Counted from the first letter of the stretch, positions 30,838 to 41,083 are shown. The stretch is DNA of 64,000 nucleotides from Macrosoma leucophasiata (GCA_036365455.1 JAWQUS010000026.1:15270001-15334000); one strand, 5' to 3'. Translations and numbers: made by a program. The notes: generated from the letters alone by a model not told the origin.

Positions 30838-31882
30838 TAAGAAGAGACGGATCTGCCATAGAAAATGCGAGACCTTCAGTTTTGTGCATCCAGAACTCAT
30901 ACCAACATGAAGCTACAAATTTACATCGTTTTTATGTTGACAGCATTGTCATAACTACTCGCAGTATCGATATAGGGATGTACCGTCGAGTCATGAAATA
31001 AATATCGATAACATTCGGTTATGGAAAATAAAATTGATTCGATTATATACAATCATACTTAAAAAAAAAAGAAAGATGTACAAAATTCATATTATTTATG
31101 TATTTATAGTTTTTACAAATTATACTTCATTAATTTATTTGGGCTATTCAACAGTTACAAGTTCAAGTTTTTTTAAACTTTTTTTTTTATAAAAAATCCC
31201 TTGTAGTATGTTCGTATAATTCAAAATACGTAATCACCACTTTCATTGCATAATTAGTTAGATTTATCGGATTATCGATACCTCCTAACAGGCATGACTA
31301 TAGTTGTTATAGTGTAAAGGCAGCACTATAGTTTACGTACCAAGTACTAAGTAATGGACATTTCGTTATTTAATATGTATAATTGAAATATCACAGTATA
31401 ACTAACATTATAAATAATCGGCGATCTATATCCAGGGGATTTTTTTCCACGAAAATCCTCTTTTCACTGCCTGACCGGCATGTTTTGTATGGCGTATTTC
31501 GCATGTAATTTTGTTCGTTTTCATTGAGCTCCTATCAACGCTTATCAAAAGAATGATAATAATAGGAGTGCAAATTAACACTTGGTTGCGAAGCACACGG
31601 AGCACTTTTGTATATATTTTCACGTTTATTATATTATACAAAATACAAACTGTAAAACGCGGCAGAGTTCAATATGGATGATAATGTGACACTTGAAATA
31701 TGACACTATTGTTGACAGCAATATGGCGGCATTGTACATATAATCCGTCTAATTTTGAAAGAATACTATTCTAATGGTACATAGTGAATAAAGCTATCTT
31801 CGCGTTTTAAACGTGTATAGTCGCCATTAAAAACGATGCACGTTTCAAATGTCCGTTTTTTCTTAAGGACTTGCGCCAGACT
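30838..31882. other. No gene; unidentified 1-kb segment between two LTR copies
   Basis: AT-rich, non-coding, lies between the second and third LTR segments. It may be an insertion into an LTR or the relic of a second tandem element; GAACA occurs at both borders. Confidence 0.45.
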
Positions 31883-32181
31883 GGAACACTGTTTATTACC
31901 AGCCAGCAGCAATATTACAAAGAGTATATACTACAATCTGGATGAACGAAATGATTCTGCAGTGGGATCCTAACCTAATACGATAGCAAAAACATTACTG
32001 GCAACTTGTTTAATACAAAATAATAAGATTTTTCCAACAAATTACTCCAAAGAGTTTGATTTTATCAGACCAAATTTATCAACAACGTATTCAAGATATC
32101 TGACTCCTGTTATAAGTTTTAAAATGTTTTATATTCTAGATCTTAAATCGCTTAAAATATTAAGTTTCATTCAGTCTATAA

Positions 32182-32418
32182 TAATAATAAAAACGTCTCA
32201 CTGCTGGGCACGAGTCTCTCCCCTTTTTGGGGGGAGGCCTGGAGCTTACTCCACCACGCTGCTCCAATACGGATTGGTGGAGGTGGGTGGGTTAGTGGCC
32301 AACCCGCTGTCGGTTGTTTTCAAACCGCCCAAGGCCTCCGACAAGGTTTAACGACTGCTATCTATCGATAGCAACCGGGACCGACGGCTTAACGTGCCCT
32401 CCGAAGCACGGAAACGCA
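32182..32418 (-). mobile_element. SINE-B, head-truncated
   Basis: AATAATAATA tail, CACTGCTGGGCACGAGTCTC, through to the GTGCCCTCCGAAGCACGGAA block; the 5S-like head is missing. Confidence 0.88.
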
Positions 32419-32734
32419 TTCAGCCTACTTAACATTATTTACAATTCTTTGAAACATAAAAAAGTTAGATTGAAATGATATTCGCGATATTTCATACGTA
32501 TTTCCTAACACAGAGTATCCAAATGTAAACGTTACATCCACAGTGTAATAACGATTTATGATGTCATTATTGAAGTTAAACTTGGAAACTTTGATTAATT
32601 TCAGAATCCAACAAGATTTACGACATTTTTATTTCTAAAGGAACATCATTCGATGCTTGATATTTATTTTATGTTATACGAGTTCTTTGTTAACAGTGAC
32701 AGTTTCTCTTTATAATGTCTATGTTATCAGAATC
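32419..32734. other. No gene seen
   Basis: AT-rich spacer. Confidence 0.4.
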
Positions 32735-32960
32735 AGAATCAGAAATTCATTTATTCATTCAGGCACCTCTTATGACACGTCGAAAACAAACAAAATAAAT
32801 TAAAGTGAATAACAATTGATATACATGTCAATTTACAAGATAAAATAATTGTATATAATCAAAAATATCACTAAGATAATACTTAATATAATAAACTAAT
32901 GTAAGTAAATTAGTAGAATGTCTCATTTCCCCTTTTACAAACTGATAACAAAGAGTAAAG
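32735..32960 (-). mobile_element. CR1-like LINE 3'-tail fragment
   Basis: ATCAGAATCAGAATCAGAAA followed by TTCATTTATTCATTCAGG, i.e. a short-repeat tail on the minus strand, as at 24304. No coding part survives. Confidence 0.5.
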
Positions 32961-33039
32961 AGTAAGACAGAGTATCATCGAAACATCTGATGAAAGGGAG
33001 AAGATTGTTTTTCATGCCTTGGGAGTGGCATGAAAAAAA

Positions 33040-33170
33040 AATCGACCCCACCGCCCATCAGCGGAAAAAAAATATTCTAGTGGAAGAGAAGTCTTCCACT
33101 AGTGCAGTCAGTTCACCGAACAATGACGGTCAAACCATTCCAATATTATTAGTAAGGTTTTTCTGTAATC
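33040..33170 (+). repeat. Rep-H fragment
   Basis: CTAGTGGAAGAGAAGTCTTC, CACTAGTGCAGTCAGTTCAC, CGAACAATGACGGTCAAACC. Includes a short self-complementary CTAGTGGAAGA/TCTTCCACTAG hairpin. Confidence 0.65.
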
Positions 33171-33548
33171 CATAGCTAAATGAACATTTCTCTATTGTTC
33201 GCAAAATTTTATACCCAGTAGTTCTGGATGTAATCCCTCAGGCCGCCAGAAAAGTATGACATGTTTTTGAACCATATAGGGTCCATCTGCTACTTTAGGG
33301 ATAAAGAAAGGAAATAATCAATTTTCGCTTATGTTCTCAAATAACTTCAAAAGTAATTATTTTAAAATGGTTATTAAAATAAATGTTATTGAATACGATG
33401 TAAGCGTAACAAAACTAAGTGATAGCCAACATTTTCTGTCAAAGAACAAAAGCTAGTTACCTACTAATTATTACTCCAAACACTCAAACGTCGACGACAA
33501 GCCCGACAAACACTTGCCCGTTATATCAGAACCACTTTATCAGCTAAA
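33171..33548. other. No gene seen
   Basis: Spacer of about 375 bp. Confidence 0.4.
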
Positions 33549-34016
33549 GGAGATGTTGCGAGCTCGGCCTTGGTTTGTACACGTTCTCAAAAAATGGGTA
33601 AATTAAAGAAGAATCCAAAAAAAATACAATTAATTTATTCAAAAATATATTTCAGAGTTACAACCACATTTAATTCAAAAGTATTTATCATTTTCCAACT
33701 ATGTTAAACATGGCGGCGATACTGCCGACGCTTGGAATCAATCGATTTTGATAGTATTTAGAAAATGTTACTTTTTTCTCCAAGTTCTATAATCAAAATA
33801 CAATTTAAAAAATGAAAATGTCAAAATGACATCGCCCGCCATATTTGCCACGTTAGTTTTGAGTTGCAATTCTAACTGCAAATTATGTTTTGTAACTGCA
33901 AACAAAGCTAAATAAGTGAAAATATGCAGTAAAAAACGTTTTATATTGATTTTGCCTGTTTAATGATATTGTGTACAATACATGGCCGGAGGTCCATACA
34001 TTTTTGCAACATCTCC
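33549..34016. mobile_element. MITE-4, 468 bp, GGAGATGTTGC ends
   Basis: Inverted ends GGAGATGTTGC and GCAACATCTCC. The whole sequence is repeated at 50541-50995 with roughly 90 percent identity by eye, which fixes the borders independently. No transposase. TTAA lies just outside the right end of both copies. Confidence 0.85.
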
Positions 34017-34732
34017 ATTAATTCAGAAACTTCGAGTCTCTTGAACTATTACTGTATTTTAAATGTAACAATGTTTCTTTTGAATACTGCATTATTTTGT
34101 AACATAGTAACTAAGTAATTCGTCTGTATTTTCGGAACGAATACGTATTGGTAATTCACACATAGATTGAAACAAAAGCTTACCTACTTATTAAATTACT
34201 CTAAACACTATATACTATGAAGCAGGCGAGACATTATGCTCATTCAAAAATGATTTCTCATTTCCATGGTTGCTAACAAAAAGCAGTTCTTGAATATAAT
34301 TTCTTGTTTAAGTTTTAAATGTGTAACTACTAGAAACATCAAAGTAGTTTTTGCCGTTGAAGTAATTAAATCTATGAAAAAATAGTTTATAATTGAAGTG
34401 GATTGTGCAAAAATAATGATAAGGCGGAGTAAATTTACATTTTACTTTGATCTAAGTTTTGACAACCTTGATGTTGGGTTATTTAGTAACCTCCTTATTC
34501 ATAAGCGTACATTATAAACGTTTAAGCTATAGAATGCTTTGTCTTTGTTAGTTGCATTGTCAATAAGAATAAGGGGGTTAGATTTTTACTCTGTTATGAA
34601 CTAGTTATTAAAGATTATGATTTAAAAAAATGTTGTGAGAATGTCTTTTGTTTGCTGTATTCGCTTGCCACTAATATGCACATCGGTTACAAGAGAATGA
34701 AGCATGTAGAAAAAGCACGGGATGCGTGTCAA
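34017..34732. other. No gene seen
   Basis: About 700 bp of AT-rich, apparently unique sequence. Confidence 0.4.
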
Positions 34733-34801
34733 GACCGGGATATCTGGCACTCCACACTCTCTGCCAACCCCGTAAGGGACTTGGCGTAAATGTATCTTCA
34801 C
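34733..34801 (+). mobile_element. RTE-type LINE, 3'-terminal fragment
   Basis: AAGACCGGGATATCTGGCAC, TCTCTGCCAACCCCGTAAGG, GACTTGGCGTAAATGTATCT. Confidence 0.8.
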
Positions 34802-34811
34802 ATACAGATCT

Positions 34812-35100
34812 ACTGGTGGTAGAGCTCCAGTGATGGAGCTCGCGGGCGTAGGCACCACCGCATTACCTAATATACTTGCCGCTAAATGGTAGTGTTCAGC
34901 ACTATCATGTTCCGGTCAGGTGGTAATGTACGGCCCTGTAATTTCCGGCACAGAGGCATAACACCTTAGGCCTCGGGAGTGGTAACGCGTCTGCATTTTG
35001 ACCTCGGTCTTTGTGTGGGAGTCTTTAGGCTGCAGTCATCACTTAACATCATGTGAACTGCATGCTTGTGTGCCACTTCCATTACATTAAAAAAAAAAAG
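34812..35100 (+). mobile_element. SINE-A, complete
   Basis: Full head, body and an A-run of about 11. Confidence 0.94.
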
Positions 35101-35450
35101 ATTATTATTTTTCTTCCAATCCTCCAGTAAATTATATCCAAGTGATTAATTTATCAACCACATAATCCACTGCATATTTCACCCCAATAGAATGACGCGC
35201 CGTTATCAGAGGGAAGTATTCGTATTGTTTTGATAAATGCCCAGACAGGCACACCCCGGAGGTTTTCCGTCCAGATTAGAAGGATTAATGGTCACACTAG
35301 GATATTTGTCTTGTCCGAACTGTTTCTGATATATTGCCGCGATCGTTTGCTAAAGGTCAAGCGTTCGTCCAGGTTTACGGTGAGGTATAGGTTCAGGGTG
35401 AGATCGATAGTCAAATTAGTTTATTTGGACGTGTTTAATAATTATCAACT
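35101..35450. other. No gene seen
   Basis: Spacer of 350 bp; a 76-codon open frame at 35230-35460 has no recognisable domain. Confidence 0.4.
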
Positions 35451-35757
35451 GCCTCGGTAGCCTAGTGGTAGCAGACCACTACTACTACGCTGAGGTCCTG
35501 GGTTCGATGCCCGGGTTTTATCAGAGATAATGGTGTAAAGGCCTTTACCTCTGGTTCTATTGGGATTTTTCCATTTTCTGGCAATTTTCCAGTACCTCGA
35601 CTCGAAGTTTGTTAATGTGCCCGGAGATGTGAACAGGCTCGCCACCTGTTACATGGGCCAAAACGTAACCGGGGAATCGTGGTGGCTTGCATGTATGCTT
35701 GAATGCATGCATTTACTTCTGCCTACCCCTTCCGGGATCACAGGCGTGAAGTTACGT
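35451..35757 (+). mobile_element. SINE-C, complete, sense orientation
   Basis: GCCTCGGTAGCCTAGTGGTA (A-box) and GGTTCGATGCCCGGG (B-box) give a tRNA-like Pol III promoter. The body ends GGGATCACAGGCGTGAAGTT. This is the reference copy for the family. Confidence 0.92.
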
Positions 35758-35852
35758 TTATCTACTCATTTATTTCATTATATATCATGTATTTATTTTT
35801 TACGTATTATGGATACCTATAATGTAACCTCTTAGCACCTATTCATCCTTTT

Positions 35853-35933
35853 CAACACAATCCGAAGGTTGACTGGTTGATAATGCCCTGTAGATTCATT
35901 AAGTCTGCTTTATGAGCAGACTTAATGAATCTA
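35853..35933 (+). repeat. Rep-J LINE-tail-like repeat with 19-bp perfect hairpin
   Basis: CGAAGGTTGACTGGTTGATA, ATGCCCT, TCATTAAGTCTGCTTT resembles the common lepidopteran tail block also at 51425. TAGATTCATTAAGTCTGCT (35891-35909) and its exact reverse complement (35915-35933) form a hairpin with a TTATG loop. Confidence 0.7.
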
Positions 35934-36122
35934 AGCCCGTGGCTTCGCCCGCGTGGATGTCGTTTTATAAATAACTACGAGTAAGTAGCCTATGTTCTTT
36001 CTCAAACTCAGCTCTATCTCTGTACCAATTTTCATTAAAATCGGTTCAGTCGTTTGGACGTGAAAAGGTAACAGACAGACAGACAGAGTTACTTTCGCAT
36101 TTATAATATTAGTAGGGATAGT
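35934..36122 (+). repeat. Rep-K interspersed repeat
   Basis: GCCCGTGGCTTCGCCCGCGT start, AATTTTCATTAAAATCGGTT, CAGACAGACAGACAG and a CGCATTTATAATATTAGTAG end. Confidence 0.65.
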
Positions 36123-36530
36123 ATAAATTATTCGTGTGCACAGAAATAATAGGGCAGATAGGGTATCTAAAGCCTACCATGGTGCTCTACACAACGATAA
36201 ACCTTGGTACTTGAGTGTGGTATTACGTAGCATTATCATTATTTCTTGTTTATACACCAAGGGGAATCCTAATTTGGGGCCTAATGCGTACTTGAGCAAA
36301 TGTTTCGCCTCAACTTTAATGAAACACGTAAATCTTTCTACGGCCATGCGAACATGCCGACGCGTGTTTAGAATACTCTACTTCTATTAATTAACGACTT
36401 GTTTTGTAATTATTAGGTCTTATGGTGAGCAATGGAAGTAATATTTCTATATGAACGGAAAAATTGAATGATATTTTAATTTGACAAAATTCGCAAATAA
36501 ATTCTCAACTTTCTGTTATGCGTCCACATG
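36123..36530. other. No gene seen
   Basis: Spacer of about 400 bp. Confidence 0.4.
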
Positions 36531-36600
36531 ATCGAAACACGATATTATAGTCACTACCATTTAGCTCACGAGTTCTGTCACTGGAGCTCTACCACCAGTA
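36531..36600 (-). mobile_element. SINE-A head fragment, inverted
   Basis: CACTACCATTTAGC joined to CTGTCACTGGAGCTCTACCA; faces away from the 3' part at 36692, resembling a 5'-inverted insertion. Confidence 0.75.
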
Positions 36601-36691
36601 AACAGTACGTAGCTCTACTACCTACTACATCAATATCCATCTGAGTACTGACAAGATAAGGCTTTAAATTACTACTCTTCCAAATAATTTC

Positions 36692-36862
36692 CCCTGCCCT
36701 GTAATTTCCGGCACAGAGGCATAAGACCTTAGGCCTCAGGAGTGGTAACGCATCTGCATTTTGACCTTGGTCTTTGTGTGGGTGTCTATAGGCTGCAGTC
36801 ATCACTTAACATCAATGTGAACTGCATGCTTGTTTACCACTTCCATGACATAAAAAAAAATA
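36692..36862 (+). mobile_element. SINE-A 3' half with poly-A
   Basis: CCTGTAATTTCCGGCACAGA to TTACCACTTCCATGACATAA plus A-run. Confidence 0.88.
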
Positions 36863-36888
36863 AAAATAAATAAATAACTAGCTAAAAC

Positions 36889-37162
36889 TGCCTCAGTAGT
36901 CTAAAAGTAGCAGGCCCCTACTGCTACGATGAGGTCCTGGGTTCGATGCCCGAGTCGGTTACCAGAGATACAGGTGTAAAATCAATTAAATCTAGTTCTA
37001 TTGCCATTTCGTCATTTTCTGTAAGTTTCCCAGTACCTCGAAGTTTGATAATGTGCTCGGAGATGTCAACAGGCTTGCTAACCACGTAGGAAAAAAACGT
37101 AACTGGTGAATCGTGATACATTTACTTCTGCCTACCCTTTCGAGGATAACAGGCGTGAAGTA
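36889..37162 (+). mobile_element. SINE-C, diverged, nearly complete
   Basis: GCCTCAGTAGTCTAAAAGTA head with damaged A-box, GGTTCGATGCCCGAG B-box, and a GATAACAGGCGTGAAGT end. Confidence 0.85.
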
Positions 37163-37469
37163 CACACACGTAGCTCAAACAAACACGTGATAAATTCCAA
37201 TACTTGTAAACACAAATGGAACCCGGAAGGTATCAAGGTGGAAATAACAGCAAAACATGTTTCGTAGTACTGACCATGATGGATGGGAAAGGATGGTTTT
37301 CCTCCTAAGTTTTTGTGTGAACGTAACAAATTGGTATACACTTCACCATGGCTTGTGATTATTGCAGGCCATTAATAGAAAATATGGAGGTGTCTAATAT
37401 TATTATTATGTTGCTTGTAAAACGTGAGGAAAGATATAATATCTGCCTTTGGATACATACGAAGGCAAC
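37163..37469. other. No gene seen
   Basis: Spacer of about 305 bp. Confidence 0.4.
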
Positions 37470-37750
37470 TTTTTTTTAATGTTCTGGAAGTGGCAAACAA
37501 GCATGCACTTCACATTGATGTTAAGTGATGACTGCAGCCTATAGACACCGACAAAAAGACCAAGGTCAAAATGCAGATGCGTTACCTGAGGCCTAAGGTG
37601 TTATGCCTCTGTGCCTTAAATTACAGGACCGTACATTACCACCTGACCGGAACACGACAGTACTGAACACTACCATTTAGCGGCAAGTATATTAGGTAAT
37701 GCGGTGGTGCCTACGCCTAAAAGCTCCGTCACTGGATCTCTACCACCAGT
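37470..37750 (-). mobile_element. SINE-A, complete
   Basis: T-run, body with one short deletion at GTTACCTGAGGCC, head ending TCTACCACCAGT. Confidence 0.92.
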
Positions 37751-37770
37751 AATAGCAATCATAACAATAT

Positions 37771-37948
37771 ATATGTATCTTCACACCAGGTCCCTAACGG
37801 GGTAGGCAGAGAGTGTAGAGCGCCAGACATCCCGGTTCTGACAAACCTCTCGTGCCTCGTCTACCTTCATCATTCTCTTCATACATGCACGCCGATTCCT
37901 AAGACTTTTGACCCCACCATCAGACAGAACTCGACCTATTTGGTCATA
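37771..37948 (-). mobile_element. RTE-type LINE, 3'-terminal fragment
   Basis: Same 3' end as 6532 and 15504; 5' break at ATGACCAAATAGG. Confidence 0.85.
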
Positions 37949-37959
37949 ACAATATAATA

Positions 37960-38285
37960 ATTAAATATCTTGATCTGGATCACGAGGTTGTCGCCATGTG
38001 GGATGTGGATTCGGCCATCATTGTGCCGATAGTCGTATCGGTGAACGGACTGATAGCGAAATGCCTCGACCAACATCTCAAGAGGCTCTCGCTAGGTGTA
38101 TGGATCAAGGGTCTGATACAGAAAGCAGTACTCCTCGGCACGGCACGCATAGTGAGAAGGTTCCTGTCTCTGTGTCCCTAACCACCAGCAGCTTGGACCC
38201 CGATCCCGCTGCCGGCAGCACACTATTTTTTAATTTTTTATATATATATATATTTAAAAAATTATAAAATAAGTCTTATCAATAA
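37960..38285 (+). pseudogene. Non-LTR LINE, C-terminal ORF end and 3' tail
   Basis: The frame reads MWDVDSAIIVPIVVSVNGLI, then LKRLSLGVWIKGLIQKAVLL and ARIVRRFLSL before a stop at about 38178. I recognise this ending from reverse-transcriptase ORFs of lepidopteran non-LTR elements, though I cannot fix the clade. It is 5'-truncated next to the RTE piece. The tail is (TA)n and A-rich. Confidence 0.7.
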
Positions 38286-38339
38286 ATAAGTGGAATAATA
38301 AATGGAAAATATAGAGAGCCCCATTGTTGTTGATATGAA

Positions 38340-38400
38340 TTGCCATCTACACAAAAACTAGAGGTCAAAATGCAGATGCGTTCCCACCTCTGAGACTTAA
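38340..38400 (-). mobile_element. SINE-A2 fragment
   Basis: ACTAGAGGTCAAAATGCAGA, TGCGTTCCCACCTCTGAG. Confidence 0.6.
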
Positions 38401-38404
38401 GTTG

Positions 38405-38783
38405 TTAATATTAATAAATAATAATAATAATGGCAACCCATTATACGTCCCACTGCTGGGCACGAGTCTCTCCCTTTTTTTTTTGGGGGGAGGCCTGGAG
38501 CTTTCTCCACCACGCTGCTCCAATGCGGATTGGTGGAGGTGGGTGGGTTAGTGGCCAACCTACTGTCGGATGTTTTCAAACCGCCCATAAGGCCTCCGAC
38601 AAGGTTTAACGACTGCTATCCATCGATAGCAACCGGGACCGACGGCTTAACGTGCCCTCCGAAGCACGGAAACGCGCATTTAATTTGACACTAGCGGTCA
38701 CCCATCACACTACCCGACCGCGCCCGTAGGGCTTAACCGAGCAGATCGCTTACGATCTACACCAGCCGCTGGGCCATGCACGC
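38405..38783 (-). mobile_element. SINE-B, complete
   Basis: (AAT)n tail, CACTGCTGGGCACGAGTCTC, and the 5S-like head on the minus strand (GCCCAGCGGCTGGTGTAGAT, GTGTGATGGGTGACCGCTAG). Confidence 0.92.
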
Positions 38784-38866
38784 TTCTAATATTATACTTA
38801 CAATAATAACTACTTACCAGAAGAAAAAAGAAACAAGAAAAAAAGTACTGAATAAGCAGGAACAGA

Positions 38867-39215
38867 ACTGCCACACCGTACGGTCGCGCAATTAATGAAT
38901 TTCTATACCTCTGCCGCGTGGGCAAATACGTAATAACAATCTTTTTGTAGCACTTGACACGAATTCCAGTAAACTATCGCCATTTTATCGTTACTTATTC
39001 ATACGAACTCGATGAAAAATATTTGTGATATTTTCATAATTTCAAAATTTACTGAATAACAAAGAAATAATTAAAATGCCACACCGAACGGTCACGCAAT
39101 CAATGCATTTCTATACCTTTGCCGCGTGGGCAAAGTTTAACAATATTTTTAAAGCACTTGACACGAATTCCAGTAAACTTTCGCCATTTTTATCGTAACT
39201 TATTCATACGAACTT
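38867..39215 (+). repeat. Diverged tandem duplication, about 206-bp period
   Basis: GCCACACCGTACGGTCGCGC to CATACGAACTC is followed by a second copy from GCCACACCGAACGGTCACGC (39078). The shared core is CTTGACACGAATTCCAGTAA. About 10 percent diverged by eye. Confidence 0.8.
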
Positions 39216-39616
39216 CACTTCATTTCTCACCTGCCGCAAAACGCTTGAACTTCGCACCGCAATGTGGGTGTTTGTTAAAACTTTGTTTCCAAACCGCTGA
39301 CTTCGTTTTTGCGTTCATGTTTGCCGCAAATCATTTTTTTGTTATTCAGACAAATTCGCTGCCTTTGAAGGCACGAAGTCAAACTTCTTAGCTTTTTCTT
39401 TGCAAGAGTTCTGGAGTTGACGTGCTTATACTTTTAGACATATTTACGGATGCTTCATGAATCTTTTCTTTAGGCAAGTATATTTCTTATGGAACTAAAA
39501 TTAAATATGCATTATTTTGGATTTTTTACAATATAGGTATGCAATAAAATCAGACATACCTACACAGACAGCAATATCGTTCGATGACCTTTTTTTTATT
39601 TTTCAAATAGAAGGTT
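39216..39616. other. No gene seen
   Basis: Spacer of about 400 bp; a 90-codon frame at 39119-39391 has no recognisable domain. Confidence 0.4.
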
Positions 39617-40078
39617 TCCGCACTGTCGTGTTCCAATCAGGTGGTAACGTAACTTCACGCCTGTAATCCCCGAAGGGGTAGGCAGAGGTAAATGCATGCA
39701 TTCAAGCATACATGCAAACACCCACGATTCGCCGGTTACGTTTTGGCCCATGTAACAGGTGGCGAGCCTGTTGACATCTCCGGGCACATTACCAAACCTT
39801 GAGGTACTGGGAAATTTCCAGAAAATGGAAAAATCCCAATAGAACCAGAGATAAAGGCTTTTTCACGATTATCTCTGATAACCCCCTACCCGGGAATCGA
39901 ACCCAGGACCTCAGCGTAGTAGTAGTGGCCTGCTACCACTAGGCTACCGAGGCAATCAGGTGGTAATGTAATAATATCCGACACCGACGTACCTTTAACA
40001 TAGAAATAACTTATATTGAAATCTCTAGTTTCATGTAGATTTTTATATGCTGCAGTATTACTTACCATCAGTGTAAAG
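39617..40078 (+). mobile_element. SINE-A2 split by SINE-C
   Basis: CACTGTCGTGTTCCAATCAG before, and TGTAATAATATCCGACACCG to CCATCAGTGTAAAGTG after, the inserted SINE-C. Confidence 0.75.
39648..39953 (-). mobile_element. SINE-C, complete, with 13-bp target duplication
   Basis: Perfect direct repeats AATCAGGTGGTAA lie at 39635-39647 and 39954-39966, so the 306-bp body between them is the exact insert. The head has A-box TAGCCTAGTGG and B-box GGTTCGATTCC on the minus strand. The 13-bp duplication is what LINE-mediated retroposition produces. Confidence 0.95.
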
Positions 40079-40079
40079 T

Positions 40080-40138
40080 GTTTTTTTTTTTAAGTAATGT
40101 AAGTGGCAAATAAGCATGCAGTTCAAATTGATGTTAAT
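40080..40138 (-). mobile_element. SINE-A tail fragment
   Basis: T-run, AAGTGGCAAATAAGCATGCA, GTTCAAATTGATGTTA. Confidence 0.7.
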
Positions 40139-40162
40139 CTTTCCTGTGTGAGATGTGATTGT

Positions 40163-40424
40163 CCTTGGTCTTTGTGTGGGTGTCTGTCTGCAGTCATCAA
40201 TTGCAGCCTATAGACACCCACACAAAGACCAAGGTCAAAATGTAGATGCGTTACCACTCCTGAGGCCTAAGGTGTTATGTCTCTGTGCCGGAAATTACAG
40301 GGCCGTACCTTACCACCTGACTGGAACACGATAGTGCTGATCACTACCATTTAGCGGCAAGTATATTAGGTAATACGGTGATGCATACGCCTGCGTATTC
40401 CGTCACTGGAGCTCTACCACCAGT
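40163..40424 (-). mobile_element. SINE-A with 23-bp perfect inverted duplication
   Basis: Reverse-strand SINE-A (head ends 40424). In front of it the block CCTTGGTCTTTGTGTGGGTG (40163-40185) repeats, inverted, the block at 40212-40234, giving a 23-bp stem with a 26-nt loop. Confidence 0.85.
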
Positions 40425-40564
40425 AGAAACTATTATTGCCTCCGTATAGAACATTGTGGTTTCCTAATTAGATACCCCATTCTATTCCACTCAATATCAC
40501 TAAACGTATTGTTGTACACAGAAAACTTTGAACGCGTGTAATCAAAGGATATGCCCTTTTTGGG

Positions 40565-40735
40565 TGGACCCGCCCTAATGACATACTGTAGAGAAAAAGG
40601 GCTGAAAAAATGTCCACTTGGAGTATATTGATGGATTGGCGAAAGAGATGCGCTTAATTTATTGCTAGCATCGTGACATCATTAATCTTGAAGCGAAAAC
40701 CTTTCTGGTGCTACATTTATTAGGTATTTATTTTC
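40565..40735 (+). repeat. Rep-G interspersed repeat
   Basis: CCGCCCTAATGACATACTGT, GAAAAAGGGCTGA, TGATGGATTGGCGAAAGAGA, ATCATTAATCTTGAAGCG; the same blocks occur inverted at 44377-44590 and as a fragment at 41213-41240. Class unknown. Confidence 0.6.
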
Positions 40736-40763
40736 TACCAATATCTTATCATAACGTTAGTAG

Positions 40764-41045
40764 TGGTGGTAGAGCTCCAGTGACGGAGCTCGCGGGCGTG
40801 GGTTCCACCGCATTACCTGATTTACTTGCCGCGAAATGGTAGTGTTCAGCACTATCGTGTTCCGGTCGGGTGGTAATGTACGGCTCTGTAATTTCCGGCA
40901 CTGAGGCATAACACCTCAGGCCTCAGGAGTGGTAACGCATTTGCATTTTGACCTTGGTATTTGTGAGGGTGTCTATAGGCTGCAGTCATCACTTAACATC
41001 AATGTGAACTGCATGCTTGTTTGCCACTTCCATTACATAAAAAGA
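40764..41045 (+). mobile_element. SINE-A, complete
   Basis: Full head, body and short A-tail. Confidence 0.92.
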
Positions 41046-41083
41046 AGTAGTTTCAATAGTTACATCAAGTTACTCAAATTTTG

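Larger units (their letters stand above)
29558..31935 (-). mobile_element. Ty3/gypsy-type LTR retrotransposon, internally deleted, TSD ATCTG
   Basis: The direct repeat ATCTG flanks it at 29553-29557 and 31936-31940. On the minus strand the 3' LTR-like unit TGTAGTATATAC...CACTACA (29558-29635) is preceded by a polypurine tract (AAGGGGAAGGA at 29636-29646). A primer-binding-site-like TGGTGACAGCGGTGCC (30766-30781) sits beside the middle LTR copy. Three related LTR segments exist: 29558-29635 complete, 30782-30837 with an internal gap, 31883-31935 truncated. Protease, RT, RNase H and most of integrase are absent. Confidence 0.8.
28978..31970. mobile_element. Mariner-like (TA-flanked) inverted-repeat shell containing nested elements
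   Basis: The 35-bp ends GGATCCCACGCCAAAATAAT... (28978-29012) and its inverted partner (31936-31970) match at 30 of 35 positions. TA dinucleotides lie directly outside both, fitting a Tc1/mariner-type target duplication. Without the nested SINE-A and gypsy element the shell is only about 0.37 kb, so it is a MITE. It lies in the presumed 5' intron of the Kekkon-like gene. Confidence 0.75.

Noticed and set aside
35451..35520. Possible tRNA gene (GCCTCGGTAGCCTAGTGG...)
   Set aside because: Same head recurs with the same 3' body at five places, so it is SINE-C.
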